A stretch of 64,000 bases of DNA from the NCBI GenBank assembly GCA_026929865.2, contig CM049403.1:29099501-29163500 (forward strand), written 5' to 3'. The notes beneath the pieces are model-generated. The model was not told the DNA's origin and searched no databases. It saw only the letters and a list, made by a program, of their open reading frames with translations. The position numbers and the translations under genes were made by a program. Positions 39,307-51,541 of the stretch are shown piece after piece. Each line of letters begins with the position of its first letter. The first letter of the stretch is position 1. The DNA comes from Hyperoplus lanceolatus. Taxonomy: Eukaryota; Chordata; Actinopteri; Uranoscopiformes; Ammodytidae.

Positions 39307-40699
39307 TGCCCACTGTTTATAAGTCCATCAATGGCCCTCAGTGCCGCTGGATACACTTGTCAACATTTAGTCGGACGGGAACAAAGACAGAGGACACATC
39401 CGAGGACTGACTTTCATAACTTCTGGGACGCGTATTGACTGCAACTTCTTTATCAACGCCATCACCGGCTGGCGGCTGCACTGGCAAAGTCAGAAACAAC
39501 CTTGTTAAAAAATCACTGTATTTGATTATCCTCTGTATGATTTTAATAACTATCTAGTTGTACGTATTTTATATTTCCGTGGTGGTTGAAGGTGCTCCGA
39601 GGAACTTTCGGTGTGTGTGTTTATTATTGCACCCCCTTTAGACTTAACTTTAGTCCAAAGGGGGGTGCAAGAAAAAACACACCAAGCATTAGTGTGTATA
39701 ATATGCCAGCTGTTGTTCCTGGGTGAGCGTACCCATGAAAAAGGCATTAATAAAAACTATATAAAAATATAATTATTTGCACTGATGGTCTCGTTTGCTG
39801 TTACATGTAATATATGGGCATCCGAAGAAAACTAAGACTGTTTCAGAAATATTCAAAAGTTATTCGCAGCACATTTTAACAACCTTCTAGTGCTATTATT
39901 TTATTCATTGCAGGGGGCGGTTAAATTAGATTTGTCAATGAGTTTTTGTGATCTAGTAGTGCAGACCCATTGGTATTTCTTTCTTTAGTTTCTATGTTTT
40001 TCTTTGTGCAGACACTGTTGTTGATTAAGCTAATTACCTCTCATGTATACCACTTCTGTTTATTCCAAACAAACTACTCTTGCCTCCGCAGGCAATGTGG
40101 AAAAACACATCTATTAATTTGCACACACACACACACCAATTTCCTCTGTGAATGGCCTCTGCAATACTATGGCTGACTGAGGCAACGAATAGAGAAAAAA
40201 AAGTGTTACAGACTGCATGAATGTATGAGTAGAACCGCTATTATGGTATATCAAAGGCCAATAAAAGGCTATTGAACAGACATTTTAACAGCCGCAAATT
40301 ATCACTTGAACATATAATATAAGGGAATTGGAATAGTCCTTTTTTTATATTGAGAAACCATTATTGCTCTCCGAATAAAAATGAATTGAATTGATTTTGC
40401 CATAAGCGTTATGTCAACGGTATGTATTCTGTATTCAGACATGTGATTGGTAGCTGATCTTTTCAACTGCAACTGCCTGAAATAGTCAGTCAGGCAAATT
40501 GTGTCCTTTCAACCCAGCTGTCTATCATTTAGCCGACTGAACCTTTGTAAGTGTGTGTGTGTGTATAAGAGTGAAAATGTCTCCCCGACAGTAGCAACTG
40601 TCACACAAACTGTATCAAGTAAGGTGTTTCCAAGACACACACAATTGACACAAATTGATTGAACAGTTGGCCAGATGTCGGACAATTCACTGGCTCCCT

Positions 40700-40701
40700 C
40701 A

Positions 40702-40785
<84 letters not shown>
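40700..40785 (+). repeat. (AC)n microsatellite
   Basis: AC repeat with one ATAC early on. Confidence 0.97.
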
Positions 40786-40786
<1 letters not shown>

Positions 40787-41431
40787 CTCCCATTCATATT
40801 CATATTCACAGCGTCGTATTAACCAGAAGAGCAGCTCCTTACTGTGCTGTTGTGGTGCTCTATAGTTCACTCTGTTTAAAGGGGGTTTTTGAAGGAGGCT
40901 TTCATTCTTTAAAGGCCAGACAGGGGAAACCTAATTTAGGGCAGACACTTGCTGAATAGCGGCGCACACAAGAGCCTCATATTCAATAGTTACATATTGG
41001 CAGGAGAATTGGTGGGTGGTGGGTTTTCAAAAGGTCAACATCAGCAAAAGGAGGGATTCAAACATCAAGCCATGCCCGGTTCTGTTGAAAAATAAAATAC
41101 AAAAAGTGTAGAACCTGGCAACGCAGAAAAATCCTGCCAAACAGCAAACCAGCAGCCTTTCACGAGGGGCAACGTTTGAATGGCAGCGACTTGTTCAGTG
41201 ATGTTCAAAATATTAATATGAGAGGAAGAACATGTGAGATTAATATAATAGAGAATCAAAATGAAATGGGTGAATCCTTTAGGTACTATTGATTTGTTAA
41301 TGTGTGGCTGCAACACACACACTCAAGAACTCTCAGGCTGGCCAACAAGCATTCTGCTGGTCAGATATGTATAATTTATAGAGTGGAGTTTGACACAGCG
41401 CTGTAATGTAATCTGGGACCCCCTTTGGTCT

Positions 41432-41448
41432 TTGTGTGTGTGTGCGTG

Positions 41449-41494
<46 letters not shown>
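41432..41494 (+). repeat. (TG)n microsatellite
   Basis: TG repeat with gcgtgcat near its start. Confidence 0.96.
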
Positions 41495-41496
<2 letters not shown>

Positions 41497-41707
41497 ATTG
41501 AATAGGGAGACAGAGGCATGGTGAGAGAGTGGTTTGCAGGCAGAAGGGACAGGGATTTGCTGTGGGGACTCTCTCTGTGTAAATGTGATGTATTGGACGG
41601 CTGAAAGTTTTCCTCCCTGTAACAACCCCACGGGTTACACATGTAGGAACAATGGCCTTTTCTCCTGTAATGGGCTTTTACCAACAGGGACCACTTTCTC
41701 AATCAAA

Positions 41708-41878
<171 letters not shown>

Positions 41879-42339
41879 TGAGTGACAAACAATCACGCTT
41901 GTTTTTTTTTCATTGAATTCACTGATTTACACTGACATTTTCTTTGTTTCTATTGAATAAATAATTGCAGCACTGTATATGTATTTTACATGCATTTAAA
42001 TGTCTTTAAATGTGTGTTCTTGTATGCTGACTTATGATTAGTTGATTCATTGTTTAGTTTACTTAATTGAGTGCTTAATGTATGAACTGAGTAAAGTGCA
42101 TTTATAAAGTGCTCCTAAACATTGTCTCTGTCCAGCTTTTCAAATGTGAGCGTGTGCAGATCATCAGTCAATCCAATTAAGTCTTTCAAAGACTAATTGA
42201 CGTATAATTCAATTATCAATCGATGAATTGATTCATCAGAATTAGTGGATTTGCAGCCAAAGTAAATACACAGCTTCGAGTAAATAAAAAATAGTGCTTT
42301 AAGCTCTTGATTTGAGTGTATTTTCCTGATTTGTTTCCT

Positions 42340-42395
42340 TTTGTAGGTCTGTGTGTGTGTGAGTGTGTGTGTGTGTGTCTGTATCAGTGTGTCTG
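42340..42395 (+). repeat. interrupted (GT)n
   Basis: GT tracts with GAGT and CTGT interruptions. Confidence 0.85.
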
Positions 42396-42675
42396 TGTGG
42401 TTTCTTGTATATATTTCTCTTGCTTTGTTCTGTGCCTGACAGTGTCCCTTGCTTCTTTGTCCCTCTGTCACTTTGTGTCTAGTTTAATCACAGGCCTTTG
42501 AGGTCTAATCGATTTGAGCAACAAGATAACTAAGTTATCAAACTCTTTCATTGACTGGCTGTCCCTTTTTGTCTCCCTGTGTGTTCCTGTTCCATCCTTC
42601 TTTCGCTTCTCATTCTCTTCAATACATTTCTGTCCAACCTCCCCAAATCTTTTCAATTTTTCTTGACATTCCCTA

Positions 42676-42702
42676 TCTCTCTCTCTCTCTCTCTCTCTCC
42701 CT
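42676..42702 (+). repeat. (CT)n in the polypyrimidine tract of the LA3 exon
   Basis: A CT repeat ends about 10 bp before the acceptor at 42712, so it forms most of the polypyrimidine tract. Confidence 0.95.
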
Positions 42703-42712
42703 TTCACAATAG

Positions 42713-42841
42713 GCCGGCAGACTTGTCCACCAGAGAAGTTTGATTGTGGTGGCGCGACCAGCAAATGTGTCTCGCTGTCGTGGAGATGTGACGGAGAGAG
42801 AGACTGTGAGAACGGAGCGGACGAGGACCAGTGCGCTGCAG
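42713..42841 (+). CDS. lrp8: LRP8-like exon encoding one LDLR class A module (probably LA3)
   Basis: This 129-nt internal exon has acceptor cacaatag ending at 42712 and donor gtaagc at 42842. It is phase 1-1. The last base of the 22276-22398 exon joined to its first two bases gives Ser, and the frame stays open. It encodes SRQTCPPEKFDCGG... to GADEDQCAA, with six cysteines and the W-R-C-D-G-E-R-D-C core. The usual G-S-D-E is G-A-D-E here, and the spacing between cysteines 2 and 3 is lengthened (GGATSK). Both are what I recall of LRP8 LA3 and differ from the VLDLR counterpart (GEDE), which supports LRP8. The polypyrimidine tract upstream is a (CT)n repeat. Being symmetric, the exon could be skipped without a frameshift. 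Confidence 0.9.
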
Positions 42842-42854
42842 GTAAGCTGGTCTC

Positions 42855-43010
42855 AATTCAGTTTATTTAAGAAGGGGACAGTGCAAATGAATAAAACACA
42901 TGATCACAAATGGGTTAAAAAAAATGCCAGAATTAGCCAAAAGGCATTTTTTTCATCTGCAGTTCCCTGACATCAATTAAAATAAATTAAAGATAAAAGA
43001 AAATAAAATT
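42855..43010. repeat. possible interspersed repeat just after LA3 exon
   Basis: The phrases agtttatttaagaaggggac and agtgcaaatgaataaaacac look like a common fish repeat. It begins about 15 bp after the donor site of the LA3 exon. Tentative. Confidence 0.3.
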
Positions 43011-43989
43011 AAACAAGATGAAAAAAAAACAACATAAACAGGACGGAACTCCAGAGCACAAAACAGGGCATCACAGAACAAACAGAACTGACTAACTGTA
43101 AAACAACAGAACACAAAATAGCTGGTGAAAATGTGGCATGGAAGGAGAGACCATAAAAGGATTTATTTTGAGCTTCATTTGAATTGAACTTTAGTTTCCT
43201 GTCGGTCACGTGGGTTAAAATGAATAGTCCAAATACATCCAAACTGTGTTGCACTGTCAAACGCTATAGGGTGCTGGATCCCAAGAGTTTAGATCCAAAG
43301 AATATCACCTACACTTTTTAAATGCCAAAAAATGTGTTTGCTGTTTTGTTTGTTTTTTTCACAGTAGGGTGCAAGCAAGCGTATAGAAGTTGTCTGTGCT
43401 TGTGAGGCTGTCACTTAGGTCGTTGCATATTTTAAAAGTTGAAATGTGGTCCAAAGTGCAGCCAGAAGTACTTGTAACGTGATGTCATATCTGCCAAAAA
43501 AAAAAGTAAAACATCTTTCATCTCTTCATTTATTAATACGTTTGTTTCTGTGTTATGTATCTAGAGATGTCAAACACGATCTGTTTTCCCTCCCTGCAAT
43601 CGTGTCCTTGTTTTTTTGGCGCGTTTTTTTTCCCCATGATATTCAACTGTATAAAAAGCAGGTCACTATGCAGACTGGGAGAGTTTGGAAAACCAATATT
43701 ATATCTAGCAAATGTATCTTCATAGGCGTTTCCCATACACACCACTTTGACGTATGTTTACACAAATGGAATGACGTTTAAAACCATGCAAACACAGTCT
43801 TTAACCCACAGTAGGGCTTTATATTTGTATTTGTAAATTAAGACAACAAGTACAATGATTAGTCCACCATGCACAGTTTTCTGAAGGCGTGGAGGCACAC
43901 AATAGTGTTTTCATAGTGGTGGCATGTGGCGCCTACACAGTGTACAAATGACTAGCGATTAGGATTTTATTGCGTGTATACATCAAGTG

Positions 43990-44019
43990 GTGTGTGTGTG
44001 TGTATGTGTGTGTGTGTGA
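43990..44019 (+). repeat. short (GT)n
   Basis: GT repeat with one TATG. Confidence 0.9.
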
Positions 44020-44645
44020 GGAGTTGTTTAAGGGCTGTTGATTTGTGGCCAATCTTATGTGCTCCTGTCATCCCCTTTTAAAACTGGGGACATCCCTGCC
44101 ATGCAACCGCATAAAGATAGAGCCTATAGTCGCATTCATAAACGCCCATAAAAATCCCAAACACATAAATATTCTGCGGACATTAAGTAGCACACATGGG
44201 CATCTTTGTTTTACTCAAAATAAGATAGCGCTAAAGAAATAGCTACACGTTTACACAAATCTATGTCAATAAAATCATTATCCTCTAGATATAATCAATA
44301 TATTTTGATTAAATATCCATTCAAAAAATACAACACAAGTTGGTTTCGATCATTCTGCAAGATTGCATGTCATATGTCGGTGTTGTGATGCCTCAAATGC
44401 CCATTCACAAGGCTTAGGAAACATATAGAGAGGCTTTGTGTACAAATACACAGACATTCACACACAAACAGACACACACACACTTCATCTGCAACACCCC
44501 CTCACTGTTTTATGTAGTCGATGCACACACACTCCCATCACATTATCTCCCCTATGTCCTCACAGCTGGCCTTAAAGCTTGTGAAAGGCTATTGATTTTC
44601 ATTCTTATAAACATCTGGCGTACGGCAGCGGTTTTTTAAACATGC

Positions 44646-44705
44646 AACACACACACACACACATGCATGCACGCACACACACACACACACACACATGCAC
44701 ACACA
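44646..44705 (+). repeat. interrupted (CA)n
   Basis: Two CA tracts separated by atgcatgcacgc. Confidence 0.93.
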
Positions 44706-44940
44706 GCGTATTTTGAAAAATCTAGATTGCATTTCATCTTTTCATTTACCAGCTGTTATAGTAAAAACACTCTAAATGTATAAGCACAGGCAATTTCTGA
44801 ACCTCTGTATGAACATCTGTGTGTGGGAGTCTTTGTAAGAACAAGTATGAATTTTTGACCTTAAGACATATGGCATTCTGGCGAGGTGACCTGTACTTGT
44901 AGAGGAGCTATTGTAGTGTAAAGGACAGACCTAGTGAATG

Positions 44941-44968
44941 AGGAGAGTCCTTGCAAGAATACAACTAC

Positions 44969-45026
<58 letters not shown>

Positions 45027-45048
45027 AGAGTCCTTGCAAGAATAAACT

Positions 45049-45105
<57 letters not shown>

Positions 45106-45130
45106 AGAGTCCTTGCAAGAATACAACTAC

Positions 45131-45185
<55 letters not shown>
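44941..45185 (+). repeat. triplicated unit of unique flank plus (TG)n
   Basis: The phrase ggagagtccttgcaagaata, then (ca)aacta(c)aaggg, then a (TG)n run occurs three times, starting at 44942, 45025 and 45103. The second copy lacks a few bases. The last run passes into (GA)n at 45175. Confidence 0.9.
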
Positions 45186-45187
<2 letters not shown>

Positions 45188-45276
45188 TGTGAGATCTGTC
45201 TGTTTCCATAATGTTGCACTGTGAAGTTCATACATTCTGATGCTGAAAGTGATGCACAGTACATGCAAAACTAAGG

Positions 45277-45289
45277 ACACACACACACA

Positions 45290-45340
<51 letters not shown>

Positions 45341-45356
45341 GACAGACAGACAGACA

Positions 45357-45400
<44 letters not shown>
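45277..45400 (+). repeat. compound (CA)n(CAGA)n(CA)n
   Basis: CA with an ACCA slip near 45296, then six copies of CAGA at 45336-45360, then CA. Confidence 0.97.
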
Positions 45401-46371
45401 ACTATGTAAGATTTTATTCTGGATAATGTTAAAGTCTCTGAATCTGTCACTTCAGTATGTGCAAAACCAAAGATGTGTAAAATAATAAGTGAACCAAACA
45501 CTTATTTTACGAACTTCTGATTCCAGAGGCAATTTAGATTAAAATGATGTCCCAATTTTAATTAACTTTATTCTGGAGTTCTGCAATATCATCACTTTGA
45601 ACACCCTGGGGTTGGCATGGTAATCTTAACAACTACTGTATATACAAAAACATCCACAGATATTTTCAATGTTTACTGTAATGTTTAGCACTCAAACCGT
45701 GAATCAGAATTTCACCTCACCAGTCACAGGGCTATATTGTAAGCACACTGGCTGCCTACTATACACTGTAAAAGGTCAGTTATCACCTGACTTTCAGTTG
45801 TCCTTTAGTGTATAGACATCCTGTGGTTTGCAACATTGTGGGTAAAAAAAACTCATTGTCTGTCTCCATTTTTTTAATTTTGTCTACTTTGATCCTAATT
45901 GTTTTTTCGCAATCTTTGTTCAAATTTCAAAGTTATGTTAAGTTATCAAGCAGACAAAGGCAATGGAATTGTCAGGCTCTTGACAGCACCGTAAAAAAAA
46001 ACATAAAAGAAAAAGAAAAGATAAATAAGCTAAGACACATGACATGAGCATTCATTAAATATAACCGGACCACATTACATTGACACGAAATCCTTGAATT
46101 GTCCACAACATTACATGGAGCACCAAAAGCCTGCGCAATAAACAACAGCATTTGAAAGAATCCTAAGAATACAAAAGGAATAGATATACGTATACACATA
46201 AATACATATATCTAAGAACAAAAGGACCCTATCTTTTCTCTTTCTTGCCTATCTATCACGCACAATTGCAATTTTGAATTCTCTTTTAATTCCTTCATAT
46301 TGACTCTGAGGGCAATCATCAGACACCGTGTGCTTTCTGTTGCCTTTCATCTCTCCGACCTGTCGGAGTGA

Positions 46372-46508
<137 letters not shown>

Positions 46509-46654
46509 ATTCTAATAACCTGTAGAGATCAGCTTTTGATCTATCATTTATCATTGAAGGTGGCGGCTATGAATATAAAGTTAATTTGATCCATGGAAAG
46601 AGACCTGTGTTATATCTGAATGTACACATAAAGTTAGAATTCAAAGACCACACA

Positions 46655-46659
46655 GTGTG

Positions 46660-46757
<98 letters not shown>

Positions 46758-46763
46758 TGTGTC
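46655..46763 (+). repeat. (GT)n microsatellite
   Basis: GT repeat with one TTT and one TCT interruption. Confidence 0.97.
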
Positions 46764-47174
46764 TACTTGCGTGATGGCAGTTTTTAGAAATGCATTCATT
46801 GTTGTATTATGTGCCAGTTGCACATTAATTTAAATGAATAATACGTAAGACTGAATAATAATTAAGTTGAGTGGTTTGATTAATTGACGGTCAGTTTGTA
46901 TTCTCAATTTATTTTAAGGGCAGCTGTTATTAAAAAAGTTTTTCTAAGCTTTACAATAGTTTTCAAGTGAGAAACAAACATTAATCACCGTGTCACTCCG
47001 TGTACGCTGCGTATTTTTTAAAACAGAGGATGCATTGAGATTAGTCAGACCATCACTCTTAAAAGTTAATCATTCTACTGCTGTTACATTTATTTAGTTT
47101 GAAAAAAAATCTAAAGATTATATTTTGGCATTTTTAAGCTTTTGGTATATTTGGAGAGACATAGATGAAATGGG

Positions 47175-47301
47175 TCAGAGAGGAGAATGACATGCAGAGA
47201 ACGACCACGGGCCGGATTTGAACCCGTGGTCTGCTGCTACTGAGGACTGAGCCTCTACGGGGGGGGGGGGGACTCTTACCACTACACCACGAGCACCCCC
47301 C
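47175..47301 (-). mobile_element. tRNA-derived SINE (copy 2)
   Basis: This is the same family and orientation as the copy at 13714-13832. It shares ggagaatgacatgcagagaa, accacgggcc, the B-box complement gatttgaacc and the A-box complement. A run of G expanded to about 13 sits in the middle (around 47260). Confidence 0.75.
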
Positions 47302-47362
47302 TTGAAAATTGTATTATTGATGCTACAGACACAGAATTAGCAAATAAGCTATTGAGAATTGT

Positions 47363-47458
47363 AGAGATAACGCAGCACAACTAGGTGACACTCTCACAAA
47401 TGTAGGCAGACAAGTGTAATAGGTCTTTATCCTCCATACCACCCTCTTTCTATTCCCA

Positions 47459-47495
<37 letters not shown>
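47363..47495. repeat. inverted repeat, left arm
   Basis: From aagctattgagaattgta through cccaca plus a (CT)n tract, this is the reverse complement of 51339-51499. I count three substitutions and three short gaps over about 115 bp outside the CT tract. The arms are about 3.85 kb apart and enclose the hAT element. Confidence 0.8.
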
Positions 47496-47498
<3 letters not shown>

Positions 47499-48073
47499 CC
47501 GCGCAGCTACGCTAGGAATAGAGCTAACGATAATTAGAGCTGCTAATTGAGCATATCGAAACGTTGAATAAAACATGGATCCCTGTAGAGAGGTTCTTTA
47601 TTACATTTTAGAGGAGGTCTCTGCAGAAAGTTTAAGAGCCTTTAATGTATGTTAATATAAAATTGCATTCATTTAAGTTTAAAGCTGCTGCTTTCTTAAT
47701 AAGGGGAACGCTAGCATGACAGATGGCCTCTCTTTTGTTTGCTGAATTCTAACTTTGCATTTGTTTTCAAATTGGCAGTGTTGGGGATAAGTTAACTGTA
47801 CATAAAGCAGTAGTTGTGTAAATGTAACAGCATCTTGCTGGTAGTGTAACTACATTCATATTTGCATAATGATTGAAGAAGGAAATTACTTTTTAGCCTT
47901 TTTTTTGTTAATTAACTACTGTAACTACATACAAACATGTTTGGGCAATAAAAGGAAAAGAAATATATTTTAATTGTAGCATTGCTTCTGTAGCTCGACC
48001 CCTGTTGATGAGCCCCTGGCTATTCGCCTTCCAAGCAGCTGGATTGTCAGCTCACCTATGAAGATGTTTGTTT

Positions 48074-48081
48074 ATTGTTTG
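48074..48081. repeat. hAT target-site duplication, left copy (attgtttg)
   Basis: This 8-bp sequence is identical to 50016-50023 and lies directly outside the left end of the hAT element. Confidence 0.88.
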
Positions 48082-50015
48082 CAGAGGTGGAAAGAGTACA
48101 AAAATATTCTACTCAAGTAAAAGTATGATTACTTGGATGAAATTTTACTTAAGTAAAAGTAAAAGTACTGGTCTAAAAATCTACTGAAGTAAAAGTGAAA
48201 AAGTAGCTGATTTAAAATGTACTTAAAGTACAAGTTACTAGTTACTTTTTAACAGCGGGAGGGGGTGGGGGTCTCTTCAGTGTAGGGCATTCTATATATA
48301 GACAAGGGGATATAAATCTCAAACTAGTTTTGTTTAATTAATACAACACTTACAAATGAAAGTGCACAAATTAAATAAATCATGTCACCACACATGTATG
48401 GATGTATACTGTGTCATTATACTTTAGATAAGCAAATACACTCAACAAAAATATAAACGCAACACTTTTGTTTTTGCTCCCATTTTTCATGAGATGGACT
48501 TAAAGATCTAAAATTCATTCCAGATACACAATTGTACCATTTCTCTCAAATATTGTTCACAAATCTGTCTAAATGTGTGATAGTGAGCACTTCTGCTTTG
48601 CTGAGATAATCCATCCCACCTCACAGGTGTGCCACATCAAGATGCTGATCTGACATCATGATTAGTGCACAGGGTGCCTTAGACTGTCCACAATAAGCAA
48701 AAACAAAAGTGTTGCGTTTATATTTTTGTTGAGTGTATGGAGCAAATAGTCTGTTAATGGGGGAATGGGAATGTAACCGGTCTACAGACCTAAACAGACT
48801 GCAGCTGCAGTTCTAATAATGTAATTGTGTACAATTGATCTAAACCATGGTTATTGCAAGGTTAGGCTGCTCGATTTTGACAAAAATCATAATCATGATT
48901 ATTTTGATTGACATTGTGTAATCACAATTATTAGACAATTATTAATTGATTTAAGAACTGCAACATGCACTTATGTAACATTTGAAACCATGACTTTTGA
49001 CTTTAAACATAGCCTATCCTAATTGAACTGAAAACAAGGAAAATGCAAATAGCCTAAGTAAAACATATTTTTTACAATCAAATAAAATAAGTGTCAAAAT
49101 CAAAATAAACCGTTGCAAATGTTGTTGATAGGACACGTCTTTTGCTAGCAGGAATGTGAGGGCATATTTAATGTATATCTCATGGAGCTGGCTGGATAAG
49201 CAAGTTGCATTGTAGGCTACAGTGTTCTTAATTGATGCCTGTTGTCGTGGCAAGAGTCAAGGAGCTTTAAACTTCCTGTGTTTTTTATTCCTTTATTGCT
49301 TGGTCATAGACCACTTGGATTCGACCTAAAGTGAGTAAACTAATTGGTCGTGATGTTTTGAGGTGCCGCTGGGTCGCATATGACTTTTTTTCTCTCTCTC
49401 ACGGTCGCGCATGTCATCTGACTCGCGTGTCCGCGCATAACATATCTTGCACATTGTTTTAGCCTATTGCTTTTACCTTTGTTCTCGAGCAAAGGCTGAC
49501 TTTCTGCCGTCTTCTGGAAGTTTTTCAAAGCTCCCGGCAACACGCACCGTCTCCATCCTCTGCACTGTTAAACTGAAAGCTAGGTGAGGGAGGGGCCGAT
49601 CACACGGCTGGATGAAAGGTTTGCTGCATTTAAAAGCCTTCACGTCTTCACGTGCGGCACAATGACAGTTTAACTAGGATTATTTTGTTTTAATGATAGA
49701 GGGAAGCAATGTTTGTTGTTATCATTTAGTCGCAATGATCCTGTCGATCATTCTCTGTTAGTTTCCGGTATTGTGCCGTAAAAATAAAAGCACCCCGCGA
49801 TATTTCTTTTATTTTCTCTCGTTTCCCTGTCTATTTTTTTACTCAGTAACGCAGGTGATATAACTTGTAGTTAAGTACAATACTTCAAAATAAACATACT
49901 CAAAGTAAAAGTAAAAGTATAGGTTTTAAAAATCACTTAAAAAATTACAAGTACACGAAAAAACTACTCAATTACAGGAACGCGAGTAAATGTAATTCGC
50001 TACTTTACACCCCTG
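48082..50015 (+). mobile_element. non-autonomous hAT element, 1934 bp including a nested MITE
   Basis: The element starts CAGAGGTGGAAAGAGTAC and ends GCTACTTTACACCCCTG. The ends are imperfect inverted repeats of about 16 bp. It is bracketed by an exact 8-bp direct repeat, ATTGTTTG, at 48074-48081 and 50016-50023, diagnostic of hAT insertion. The subterminal regions (48095-48250 and 49860-50000) are full of AAGTA/TACTT repeats typical of this fish family. No transposase frame is visible. Inside are the Tc1-like MITE and, around 48870-49000, a segment rich in AATCATGATTATT that resembles another common fish repeat. Confidence 0.88.
48439..48735 (+). mobile_element. Tc1/mariner-type MITE, complete, 297 bp
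   Basis: The element begins CACTCAACAAAAATATAAAC and ends with its exact reverse complement. The terminal inverted repeat is about 40 bp and perfect by hand comparison. TA dinucleotides flank it at 48437-48438 and 48736-48737, as expected for Tc1/mariner insertion. It carries no transposase, so it must be moved in trans. It lies inside the hAT element at 48082-50015 and is therefore the younger insertion. Confidence 0.9.
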
Positions 50016-50023
50016 ATTGTTTG
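50016..50023. repeat. hAT target-site duplication, right copy (attgtttg)
   Basis: This 8-bp sequence is identical to 48074-48081 and lies directly outside the right end of the hAT element. Confidence 0.88.
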
Positions 50024-51334
50024 TAAGTTTTTTTTGTGTTGATTTGTTATTTATTAACACATTTTATTCTAATTGTATTTTTTGGTTTGTGTATGACCTA
50101 TGAAAAACCAATTGGCTCTGTTTTTAGTTTAATCAGTGGCTATGTGACTTTCTGTATATTTAGTGATAATTTCATTTCACATTGTCGCATTTGCAATTTG
50201 ACCAACTTTTTCTAAGTAACCAAACTAGATTTCTCCCTTGGGTAGCTTTTCTGTAGTTCCATTTAGTTAGTTGAAGCCATTCTACTTTGCAAAAACTTTG
50301 CTTTCAAAGTAGCTTCTCCCCAAAACTGCAAATTGGACTGTGAAGTTGCTGATTCAGTGAGCGCAGGATTGATCCACATCGCTTAAGGTTGATCAACTGA
50401 GAAGTTTACATTTCCACAAGCCTAATAAGATCACGCAGCATTTAAATGAGAACTGGCACTCGCTGGATTAGGTGATGTTCCCCCTTACAGACGCATGTTA
50501 ATAGAAAACGAAAAAAATGTGTTTGTGTGTGTGTGTGTCAGCGCTGGAATTAAGAGGTTGTGTTAATTAAATTGTCCACGAGCGATGGGAGTTAATTCCC
50601 CAGTATAATAATTAAAATAATTAAATGTGGCTTGTTTTGGTGTCATTACATTCTGGGGAAAGAAAGAAAGTGGATTTCTTTTCAGTCAGTCAGTGAGTTT
50701 TTCTTACCTGCTTATTTAGTCCTCTCCCTCTCTCTAGTACTTTATTCTATGTGTGGTTACCCGGTGGTAGCAGCAGCTAAGCGCTATCACAGTCAGCCAG
50801 GCTATTTCGGATCCTTGGAGAGCCATGCAAAATGCTAATACATATGACAGGGTTACATGTATTAGATCAATAGCACATACTTACTGTAACTCCTTCTTTA
50901 ACCTTCTGTCTACTGGAAATGCATGATAAACAGCAGCCATTTAAAATCCTCAAGAACAAATATTTTCAGTGGTTTTATGTTAATATGATGATAAATGTTG
51001 GCTAATTCTTACGTCATATATATATATACTGTATAATCAAAAAAGATTTAGCTTTCTGTGTTGGGTAACTTCAAGATCCCAACTATTGCTATGCCTTTGG
51101 AATAGTTTGAAAAATATCATCTTTCTTGTTACTCAGTTAGCAGCATTTTGGTAACTGTAAATGATCTATAGAGTTTGTGCTGCCTCTTTACATGCTATGT
51201 TAGGGTTTGCTTTGCCTTACTTGTATCCAGTGAGTTTAGTTTTGTTCTCTCTTCAAATGCTATGTGAGAACTCATTCCACAGTCACTTAATTGAGTAGGT
51301 TGGAAAAGGGGAAACGCAAATAGAAAGGCAGGCC

Positions 51335-51338
<4 letters not shown>

Positions 51339-51377
<39 letters not shown>

Positions 51378-51499
51378 AATAGAAAGAGGGTGGTATGGAG
51401 GAGAAAGACCTATTACACTTGACTGTCTGCCTACATGTGTGAGAGTGTCACCTAGTTTTGCTGCGTTATCTCTACATAAAGTACAATTCTCAATAGCTT
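51339..51499. repeat. inverted repeat, right arm
   Basis: This is the reverse-complement partner of 47363-47495. The (GA)n tract at 51339-51373 corresponds to the (CT)n tract of the left arm. It has an extra 8-9 bp near 51476-51484 and 3-4 bp near 51423. Confidence 0.8.
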
Positions 51500-51500
51500 G

Positions 51501-51502
51501 AG

Positions 51503-51539
<37 letters not shown>
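51501..51539 (+). repeat. (GA)n microsatellite
   Basis: GA repeat directly beyond the right inverted-repeat arm. Confidence 0.95.
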
Positions 51540-51541
<2 letters not shown>

